A model generated the notes under the pieces. That model saw nothing but the letters and a program-made list of their open reading frames with translations. It searched no databases and was not told the origin of the DNA. DNA of 64,000 bases, from assembly GCF_018860585.1 (NCBI RefSeq), contig NZ_JAHKPR010000029.1, positions 128,094-192,093 of the forward strand, read 5' to 3'. Made by a program: the position numbers and the translations under genes. Within the stretch, counting starts at the first letter, position 1. Each line of letters opens with the position of its first letter. Source of the stretch: Colwellia sp. E2M01. GTDB lineage: Bacteria; Pseudomonadota; Gammaproteobacteria; Enterobacterales; Alteromonadaceae. Below, in pieces: positions 57,124 through 64,000 of this stretch.

Positions 57124-57207
57124 GCTGTAATGCTCAATTTAAAGGAAAATGCACGGAGTTGACGTTAGTCAATGAGTACAATTGACGCCTAAATTGTGCT
57201 TTACAGC
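57124..57207. repeat. Intra-operon hairpin repeat, copy 2 (gspG-gspH)
   Basis: 18-base arms (57124-57141 and 57190-57207) pair at 16 of 18 positions (key part CAATTTA / TAAATTG) around a 48-base centre. The centre holds the 29-base core (57151-57179) that is identical, in the same orientation, to 28013-28041. The element begins 17 bases after the gspG stop codon. See copy 1 at 27988-28067. Confidence 0.85.
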
Positions 57208-57224
57208 AACAAGGTAGCCTTTAC

Positions 57225-57656
57225 CTATTGAAAATCGCCAAGATTCCAATTACCAATATCATCTTCTGTACCGGCTTCGCCATCAGGACCTACTGAAAAA
57301 ACATCCATTTTGCCTTGCTCACCTGGATTTAATAAAACGTAGTCATTACCCCACGGATCTTTAGGTAAACGTTTAATATAACCGTCATCAGGAAAACGAC
57401 GTGGCTCTGGCTCTACATCAGACATTTCAACAAGCGCATCTAAGCCTTGCTCTGTTGTTGGGTAGTCGTAATTATCCATTTTATAAAGACTTAAAGACGT
57501 TTCTAATGCGGTAACATCAGATACCGCTTTTTGCATATTAGCGCGCTCCTGACTACCCATTAAGTTAGGTACTACCATACTGGCTAAAATACCTAAAATA
57601 ACAATAACGACCATCACTTCTAGTAAAGTGAAACCTTGTGCTTTTTTCATGTTCAT
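57225..57656 (-). CDS. gspG: Type II secretion major pseudopilin G
   Basis: GspG builds the body of the pseudopilus. The 143-residue prepilin has a leader ending KAQG, mature N-terminus FTLLEVMVVIVILGILASMV with Glu5, and the family blocks LYKMDNYDYPTTEQGLDALV, DPWGNDYVLLNPGE and the calcium-binding GPDGEAGTEDDIGNW. It is the most conserved pseudopilin and probably the most abundant gsp product. The hairpin repeat lies directly after it. Confidence 0.98.
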   Translation of the reverse strand: MNMKKAQGFTLLEVMVVIVILGILASMVVPNLMGSQERANMQKAVSDVTALETSLSLYKMDNYDYPTTEQGLDALVEMSDVEPEPRRFPDDGYIKRLPKDPWGNDYVLLNPGEQGKMDVFSVGPDGEAGTEDDIGNWNLGDFQ

Positions 57657-57750
57657 AGTGCTTTCCTAACGTCTGATAAAATCATATTTCAACAAAAATC
57701 ATTAATACTTTGTTGATCTTTTTAACTAGCGGCTGCTATTCACCGTTTAT

Positions 57751-58992
57751 TTAGCCACCGACAAGGCTATTTAATTGTAAAATCGGTTGTAATATTGCCA
57801 TAACAATAAAGAGTACCACACCCGCCATAACCACCATAAGTGCTGGCTCAAATGCTTTTAATGAGATACTCACTAAAGCATCAAACTCTCTATCTTGGTT
57901 ATCTGCAGCGCGGCCTAACATGTGCTCTAATTGACCACTTTTTTCGCCACTTGCTACCATGTGTAACATCATCGGCGGAAACAGTTTAGTTTGCTCTAAG
58001 GCGACCCGTAAACTGGCGCCTTCTCGCACTTTGTCCGTTGACGATTTAACTTCTTGTTTGATAAATAAGTTATCTAATACTTCACCTGAAATACGCATAC
58101 TTTCTAATAAAGGTACGGCACTGGCGGTCAAAATACTTAAGGTTCGGGCAAAACGTGCGGTATTAATACCTTTAGCCACTTTACCTATGCCTGGCACGCG
58201 TAATAAATTTTTATGAAAGGCCATTTCATATTTTGGCTTTTTCAACAATTGCGAAATAATAAACATTATCGCTGCAACCACTAAGACTAACCCTAAGCCA
58301 TAATCGCGAAGAAAATCACTGCTCGCAATAAGAAATTGGGTTGTACCCGGCAGATTCTCACCCATGTGTTCAAATTGACCAACAATTTTAGGCACAACTG
58401 CAGTTAGCAAAATCGCAATTACCCCTGTTGCAACCACAGTCATAATAATTGGATAAACCAACGCTTGAATAAGCTGCGAACGCATTTGTTGACGTTGTTC
58501 GGTATAGTCTGCCAAACGGTTTAATACTTTATCAAGGTGTCCCGACTTTTCACCTGCAGCGACCATAGAGCGATACAAGCGGTTAAATATTTTTGGATAT
58601 TCAGCCATACTTTCAGAAAGACCATAACCTTCTGTAACTTTAGTGCGAACCCCCATGATCATACTTTTGATACGGTTTTTTTCACATTGTTCACCCACTG
58701 CCATTAATGACTCTTCTAATGGCAAACCAGACTCAACTAAAGTAGCTAACTGACGGGTAATAAGGGCTAATTCAGAGGCGGAAACTTTACCGCCATCATT
58801 TTTATTGAAACTAGCAGCAAAACCTTTTTTACCATTAGTAGATTTACTCTTAGCTAAAGTAGAGGAAACCTCAATAGGCATAAGGCCTTGATCACGTAAT
58901 ATACCACGCACTTGGCGTGCAGTATCGCCGTCGATAACGCCTTTTTTAGTTTTACCGCGGCTATCAACCGCTTGATATTCAAAAGATGCCAT
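57751..58992 (-). CDS. gspF: Type II secretion platform protein F
   Basis: GspF is the inner-membrane platform protein. The 413-residue product has the N-terminal FEYQAVDSRGKTKKGVIDGD, two T2SF domains (about 75-200 and 275-400; LALITRQLATLVESGLPLEE and FARTLSILTASAVPLLESM as repeat starts) and three membrane helices. It is paralogous to MshG (40479-41708). It lies 94 bases before gspG and 85 bases after gspE. Confidence 0.97.
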   Translation of the reverse strand: MASFEYQAVDSRGKTKKGVIDGDTARQVRGILRDQGLMPIEVSSTLAKSKSTNGKKGFAASFNKNDGGKVSASELALITRQLATLVESGLPLEESLMAVGEQCEKNRIKSMIMGVRTKVTEGYGLSESMAEYPKIFNRLYRSMVAAGEKSGHLDKVLNRLADYTEQRQQMRSQLIQALVYPIIMTVVATGVIAILLTAVVPKIVGQFEHMGENLPGTTQFLIASSDFLRDYGLGLVLVVAAIMFIISQLLKKPKYEMAFHKNLLRVPGIGKVAKGINTARFARTLSILTASAVPLLESMRISGEVLDNLFIKQEVKSSTDKVREGASLRVALEQTKLFPPMMLHMVASGEKSGQLEHMLGRAADNQDREFDALVSISLKAFEPALMVVMAGVVLFIVMAILQPILQLNSLVGG

Positions 58993-59077
58993 ATTTACTT
59001 ATTTTCACTATTCATTAGACAAAATGTTATTAACATAACTATCATGCGCTAAACATACAGGTAACACTTGTTGTAAA

Positions 59078-60691
59078 TTAATCTTCACGAGTAACACGTA
59101 ATACTTCTTCTAATGTGGTTTTACCCAACATTACTTTATCAAAACCATCTCGGCGGATACTGGCATAGTTTTTTCGTACATGTTTTTCTATTGCCTGCTC
59201 ACCTTGACCATTGTGGATAAGTTCACGTACTTTTTCATCGACAGGTAATAACTCATGAATACCAACTCGTCCACGGTAACCTTTAAAGCTACATTCCTTA
59301 CATCCTACAGCACGATAAATCACTTGCTCATTATCTTCAGGTAAGTCTAACAATTGCCTTTCTTCGGCATCAGGTAAGTGACTTTCTCGACACGTTGGAC
59401 AAAGTGTTCGTACTAAACGTTGCGCTAACACCCCCAATAAACTCGAGGATAATAAAAAAGGCTCCACACCCATATCTTCCATACGAGTTATTGCACCTGC
59501 AGCGGTGTTGGTATGTAAAGTAGATAATACCAAATGCCCTGTTAAACTTGCTTGTACCGCAATTTGTGCTGTTTCTAAATCTCGAATTTCACCAATCATT
59601 ACCACATCAGGATCCTGACGTAATATGGCGCGTAAACCACGAGCAAAAGTCATATCTACTTTACTATTTACTTGCGTTTGGCCGATACCTTCAATGGCAT
59701 ATTCAATCGGGTCTTCTACCGTTAATATGTTACGTTCTTTAGCATCAATTTGCGATAAACCTGCATAAAGCGTGGTACTTTTACCCGAGCCTGTAGGACC
59801 AGTAACTAAAATAATGCCGTGTGGCTTTTCGATTAAGCTTGAGAAATCGACTCGCGTAGTATCTGTCATACCTAATTCTTTTAAGTCTAGGCGCGCAGCA
59901 TTTTTATCTAATAAACGTAATACTACACGTTCACCATGACCCGTTGGCATAGTAGATACACGCACATCAACCGCTCGACCACCAATACGTAATGAAATAC
60001 GACCATCTTGTGGAATACGTTTTTCAGCAATATCGAGTTTAGCCATAACCTTAATACGTGAAACCAATAGCGACGCTAACTTTCGATTAGGTTTAAGCAC
60101 TTCGCGTAGAACACCATCAACACGGAAGCGGATTTGTAAGGTATTTTCAAACGTTTCAATATGAATATCTGACGCTCTTTCTTTAATACCTTCACTGAGC
60201 ATGGCGTTAATTAATTTAATAATTGGCGCATCGTCTTCATTTTCAAGTAAATCTTCACTTTCAATGAATTCATCAGCAAGTGAGTATAGATCAACTTCAT
60301 TACCTATATCTTCCATCATCTGCTGTGCTTCAGAAGAGTCTCGTTGATAGGTATGAGTTAATAACAATTCAAAAGCTGTCGGCTCTAAATATTCAACTCT
60401 AAAAGGCGCCCTGAGAATACGGCGCACTTCTAAAATAGTGTCAAAATGAATTGATGTTAAACAATGCAATATATAACCGCCAGTGTCTTCATCAACCGTA
60501 ATAAGTACGCTATAACGTTTCGCAAAAGCAAAGGTTAGCAACCAAGTGCTACTTGCTTGTTCTTCCTCTTCAGTATCAACACTCGCCACTTCAATTTTAT
60601 CAAGAGCATCTAAATCAACATCATCAAGTGATGTAATATCGTCAAGGGAGGTTATTTCTTCAAGTGCTGTTACTTCAACTTCTTTTGACAT
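59078..60691 (-). CDS. gspE: Type II secretion ATPase E
   Basis: GspE is the cytoplasmic hexameric ATPase that powers pseudopilus extension. Walker A GPTGSGKS (298-305), the Asp box, the His box and the zinc-binding pairs CPTC and CKEC are all present. It has 537 residues, longer than the roughly 500 usual, because of an acidic N-terminal stretch of about 45 residues with a repeated ITSLDD motif before the GspE_N domain. It overlaps the gspD stop by one base (TAATG). Paralogue of MshE. Confidence 0.97.
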   Translation of the reverse strand: MSKEVEVTALEEITSLDDITSLDDVDLDALDKIEVASVDTEEEEQASSTWLLTFAFAKRYSVLITVDEDTGGYILHCLTSIHFDTILEVRRILRAPFRVEYLEPTAFELLLTHTYQRDSSEAQQMMEDIGNEVDLYSLADEFIESEDLLENEDDAPIIKLINAMLSEGIKERASDIHIETFENTLQIRFRVDGVLREVLKPNRKLASLLVSRIKVMAKLDIAEKRIPQDGRISLRIGGRAVDVRVSTMPTGHGERVVLRLLDKNAARLDLKELGMTDTTRVDFSSLIEKPHGIILVTGPTGSGKSTTLYAGLSQIDAKERNILTVEDPIEYAIEGIGQTQVNSKVDMTFARGLRAILRQDPDVVMIGEIRDLETAQIAVQASLTGHLVLSTLHTNTAAGAITRMEDMGVEPFLLSSSLLGVLAQRLVRTLCPTCRESHLPDAEERQLLDLPEDNEQVIYRAVGCKECSFKGYRGRVGIHELLPVDEKVRELIHNGQGEQAIEKHVRKNYASIRRDGFDKVMLGKTTLEEVLRVTRED

Positions 60692-62760
60692 TAGTTCTTG
60701 TCTTCTATTGGTGTTGCATCTGTTGCGGCAGGTACATCAATACCTTTTTCGCCTAAGTTCTTTTGATATTCATCAAACGATGGAGGTAAGGTTAAGTGAT
60801 CATGCCATTCAGGTAAAATAGGCATATTCTCGTCACTCATTAAACGTAAACCTTCTTCCTGTCTGCGGATTTGATCTGCACGAATATAGTTATATTTAGT
60901 TTCACTAATTTCTTTCATCAATGCTGAATCACGTACAATCGTTGCACGTAAAAATACCATTAAGTTACGTTTACGGGTGCTGTTAGTAGTTGATTGAAAT
61001 AAGTAACCAAGAATTGGAATATCGCCAAGTAATGGTACTTTTTGTACACTCTCTTGTACGTCTTCATCAATTAAGCCACCAAGTACAACAGTATCGCCGC
61101 TATCAGCCATTACTGTGGTTTTTATTTCTCTTTTATTAATTGAAATATCAACACCTGTTGTACCACTTACTGAGGACACTTCTTGTTCAATAATTAATTG
61201 AACCGCATCACCTTCGTTAACTTGTGGAGTAACACGCAGTTTAATACCTACTTCTTGACGGTCTACAGTTTGAAATGGATTAGTATTGTTACTACCCGTT
61301 GCTGAGCCGGTAATAATTGGTACTTCTTGACCAACAATAAAATAAGCTTCTTCGTTATCTAAAGTGGTGATACTTGGTGTTGCAAGAATGTTCGAGTTAG
61401 TATCAGAGCTTACGGCATTGACAATTGCGCCCCAGTCATTTTTGGCAATACCAAACATCATGCCGCTAACATTGCCAAGTACTTGTGCAAGAATGCTGTA
61501 ATCACCATTGGTTGATGGATTAACTGTTGTACCATTTTCAGTTGTAACAGTAGTGCCCGGAACACTCTCAGCCGCTATTGCACCCGCAGCTACCGATGAA
61601 ATACTTGCAGGGCCATTAGTAAACTGGGTAAAACCACCTGCTTCGTTGTACCACTGCACGCCTAGGCTAACACCGTCAGTTTCAAATACTTCAACAATAA
61701 TCGCTTCAACTAATACCTGTGCACGGCGTACATCTAATTGGCGAATTACCGCTTCAAGTGAACGCAACATGTCTGGCTCGGCAGTAATAACGATAGCATT
61801 GGTTGATTCATGCGCATCAATACTGATATCACCTTTAGAGCTATTACGTGACTTTGATTTAGAGCCACTAGCATCTGTTGATATTGTCTCGCTAACACCT
61901 TGTAAAACTTTAACTAGGTCTTCAGCTTTAGAGTATTTAAGGTAGTAAACACGGGTATTACCATTACTTTCTAATTCACTATCTAAACGTTTTACTAAGC
62001 GTGCTATACGCTCACGTGCTTTTATTTCACCGCTAACAATAACGCTATTAGAGCGATCATCAGCCACTATAGTCGGGATTAAAAAAGTTGGTTGTCCTGC
62101 TTTACCACCAGAAGGCTTATTCATAGCCTCAATAATACGTACCATTTCACCTGCTGAAGCGTATTGAAGTTTAATTATTTCTACATCTTGGTCACCCGCT
62201 CTATCGACACGTTCAATGATTTTCACTAAGCGATTTACTGTAGACGCAGTACCAGTAAGCATAATAACGTTAGCAGGATCGTAGTTAACAACATTACCAC
62301 CACCGGCTTGATCTGAAAGCTGACGTAAAAGAGGTACTAACTCACGAACCGTAACATTTTTTACCTCGACAACACGGGTAACCATTTCATCACCGATGAT
62401 ATTACTGTTATTGCCGACTACTGGAATAGCTGCCGTTTTAGCATCTTTATTACGAATAATCTTAATAATATTATTTTCGGTTTCTACAGCAGCGTAGCCG
62501 TATACTTCAAGTACATTCAGGAAAAACTGGTAATATTGATCTTCCGTTAAAAGGTCATAACTACGGACGTTGATTTTCCCTCGTACATTGGGATCAACAA
62601 TCATGGTTTTTTGTAAGTTTTTACCAACAATATTAACAAATTCGGTAATTTCAGTGCCTTTAAAGTTAGGAGAATATTCTGCGGCACTCGCTTGTGCAAC
62701 AAAGCACAAACAGTTAATAGCTAGTGCTGTAGTTACAGTTAATAAAAACTTTTTCATCAT
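60691..62760 (-). CDS. gspD: Type II secretion secretin D
   Basis: GspD forms the outer-membrane secretin channel. The 689-residue product has a signal peptide ending AQASA, an N0 domain ([20 protein letters not shown]), N1 to N3 repeats (about 125-345) with a Ser/Lys-rich loop in N3 ([11 protein letters not shown]), and the secretin core (about 350-610) with [14 protein letters not shown] and [17 protein letters not shown]. It has no lipobox. A pilotin (gspS) is not found in the window. Confidence 0.98.
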   Translation of the reverse strand: MMKKFLLTVTTALAINCLCFVAQASAAEYSPNFKGTEITEFVNIVGKNLQKTMIVDPNVRGKINVRSYDLLTEDQYYQFFLNVLEVYGYAAVETENNIIKIIRNKDAKTAAIPVVGNNSNIIGDEMVTRVVEVKNVTVRELVPLLRQLSDQAGGGNVVNYDPANVIMLTGTASTVNRLVKIIERVDRAGDQDVEIIKLQYASAGEMVRIIEAMNKPSGGKAGQPTFLIPTIVADDRSNSVIVSGEIKARERIARLVKRLDSELESNGNTRVYYLKYSKAEDLVKVLQGVSETISTDASGSKSKSRNSSKGDISIDAHESTNAIVITAEPDMLRSLEAVIRQLDVRRAQVLVEAIIVEVFETDGVSLGVQWYNEAGGFTQFTNGPASISSVAAGAIAAESVPGTTVTTENGTTVNPSTNGDYSILAQVLGNVSGMMFGIAKNDWGAIVNAVSSDTNSNILATPSITTLDNEEAYFIVGQEVPIITGSATGSNNTNPFQTVDRQEVGIKLRVTPQVNEGDAVQLIIEQEVSSVSGTTGVDISINKREIKTTVMADSGDTVVLGGLIDEDVQESVQKVPLLGDIPILGYLFQSTTNSTRKRNLMVFLRATIVRDSALMKEISETKYNYIRADQIRRQEEGLRLMSDENMPILPEWHDHLTLPPSFDEYQKNLGEKGIDVPAATDATPIEDKN

Positions 62761-62914
62761 TATCGGTATCTCTGCTTTATTATTTTATTAGAAAGCTTAG
62801 TTAGTATGCTTAGTGAATGAATATTACTTAAAAAATATTACCAAATAAGTGTCACTACATATCTTTCTATATAACTTCATAACTTATTGTTACGTTAATT
62901 AATTAGTTAGCTTT

Positions 62915-63853
62915 TTATAAGCTAATCAGTATTTCTGTTAAACTGCCTTGACGGTCAACCAGTAATGAAATATTACTGGCTTTTTTCATTTCAATCATCG
63001 CTTGCATTGCCTGTGTCGTATCAATTAAATCATAACCATTCATTTGCACTGCAACATCCCCTGATTGCAGTCCTGCGAGTTTAAAAAACTCTGGTTTTTT
63101 ACCTGGACGTAACGAATAACCAACGATGTTACCATCTTTTCGCTTCGGAGAAATACGTAAGTAATCACCTATTTTTGCGGGATCTTCTGAAAAATCACTC
63201 CGTAAATCTTTTACTGAACGACGAAATTCTGCATTATTTCGTTGATCAACAACACCCAAATTACCTTTTGCTTTAGTTTTGTTAGCTGCCGCCTTGCTAG
63301 TTATTTCTAATGCAGGTTGATTGTAATCAAATCCATCGAGCATTAGGGTTTCTAACTTTCCTGACTGTTTAATCAGCACTCTATCCATCAGTACTTGCTC
63401 AAGGCTAACACGTGTTCCAACAATAATATCTCCTATACCGTAAGTTTCTTGCTTACCTTTATATTCAATAATTGCTGCCGCTGTCGCTTTATTATCACTG
63501 GCGACTAAACCTGATAACACTAAATTTAGTTTTGTTTCTGGTACGTCTGATGCGGCCATAGCTTCAGATACAGATTCTGCCGCGTTTTCATTATACAAGC
63601 CAAAAAGATTCAGAGATTGTATCTTATTGACATCGATTAATTTTTTAGTTTTTTTTGAGCTTAAATTTTTGCCATTGCCTGTTGATGAAGCAACTGCAGT
63701 CGACTGATTTTTTGGCACAACAGACCATGTTATTTTTGCTATAACAAACGAAATATAGACCAATAATATTACCGTCATTACTTGTGCAACACGTTTATGG
63801 CCAAGTTGAGAAGATAAGGCGGTTAAATCTGTCATGTTAGAGGGAAGTTGCAT
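62915..63853 (-). CDS. gspC: Type II secretion protein C
   Basis: GspC connects the inner-membrane platform to the secretin. The 312-residue product has a cytoplasmic N-terminus, one membrane helix (about 22-42), the homology region (about 72-165; NLFGLYNEN, LNLVLSGLVASDNKATAAAI), and a C-terminal PDZ domain (about 225-310; FFKLAGLQSGDVAVQMNGYDL). It is the first gene of gspCDEFGHIJKLMN. The promoter should lie in the 147 bases upstream at the window edge. gspAB, gspO and gspS are not present here. Confidence 0.97.
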   Translation of the reverse strand: MQLPSNMTDLTALSSQLGHKRVAQVMTVILLVYISFVIAKITWSVVPKNQSTAVASSTGNGKNLSSKKTKKLIDVNKIQSLNLFGLYNENAAESVSEAMAASDVPETKLNLVLSGLVASDNKATAAAIIEYKGKQETYGIGDIIVGTRVSLEQVLMDRVLIKQSGKLETLMLDGFDYNQPALEITSKAAANKTKAKGNLGVVDQRNNAEFRRSVKDLRSDFSEDPAKIGDYLRISPKRKDGNIVGYSLRPGKKPEFFKLAGLQSGDVAVQMNGYDLIDTTQAMQAMIEMKKASNISLLVDRQGSLTEILISL

Positions 63854-64000
63854 ACTTTCTTATATCATTGTTATTTATGAATTTACCTATCGCAAGTAGC
63901 GACAATTTAATAGTATTTTTTCTATAGTGCAACTAGTGATGATACTTGACCAAAGCCTTAGCAACAAGTGTTACACCTAGATTTTAAAGCATTTAAGTGA

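Noticed and set aside
61508-61945. 145-codon plus-strand frame opposite gspD
   Set aside because: Antisense of conserved secretin sequence with no family match or ribosome site.

Overview
The window is chromosomal DNA from an AT-rich gammaproteobacterium. Gene content and order fit the Alteromonadales (Colwellia, Pseudoalteromonas, Shewanella), and Colwellia is my best guess; this rests on gene order and recognition of protein families, not on a database search. Nothing suggests a prophage, insertion sequence, CRISPR array, tRNA or rRNA. Almost all of the sequence is coding.

Layout. (1) 96-5085, minus strand: the phospholipid-retrograde-transport operon mlaFEDCB, then the BolA-family gene ibaG and murA. 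(2) 5467-13699, plus strand: the conserved block yrbG-kdsD-kdsC-lptC-lptA-lptB-rpoN-hpf-ptsN-rapZ-ptsO, covering Kdo synthesis, LPS export, sigma-54 and the nitrogen PTS. (3) 13989-15347: the magnesium channel gene mgtE behind a long leader rich in inverted repeats. (4) 15443-29130: pmbA and tldD on the minus strand around plus-strand yjgA, then a minus-strand run mreB-mreC-mreD-maf-rng-yhdP-nitrilase (transcription order). (5) 29308-50146, minus strand: a complete MSHA-type IV pilus locus in the order mshI, I2, J, K, L, M, N, E, G, F, B, A, then C, D, O, P, Q. It is interrupted between mshA and mshC by an opposite-strand gene for a PglL/WaaL-type O-oligosaccharyltransferase. (6) 50528-51514, plus strand: a PLP-dependent desulfhydrase/ACC-deaminase family enzyme. 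(7) 51618-63853, minus strand: a type II secretion operon gspC to gspN.

How the genes work together. Regions 1 and 2 are outer-membrane work: Kdo supply, LPS transport across the periplasm and removal of misplaced phospholipid, with murA feeding peptidoglycan synthesis and mreBCD directing cell shape. Regions 5 and 7 are two related filament machines, each with its own secretin, ATPase, platform protein and (pseudo)pilins. Both need a prepilin peptidase that is not in this window. The ligase gene inside the msh locus suggests that the MSHA pilin is O-glycosylated.

The most unusual non-coding signal is a pair of intergenic elements, one after mreB and one after gspG. They share an identical 29-base core but have different, self-complementary flanking arms, and each starts 17-19 bases after the stop codon of what is probably the most highly expressed gene of its operon. 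Other features worth a look are the mgtE leader, a heptanucleotide tandem repeat after mgtE, an inverted repeat around the putative mshA promoter, and an unusual prepilin motif in MshF.
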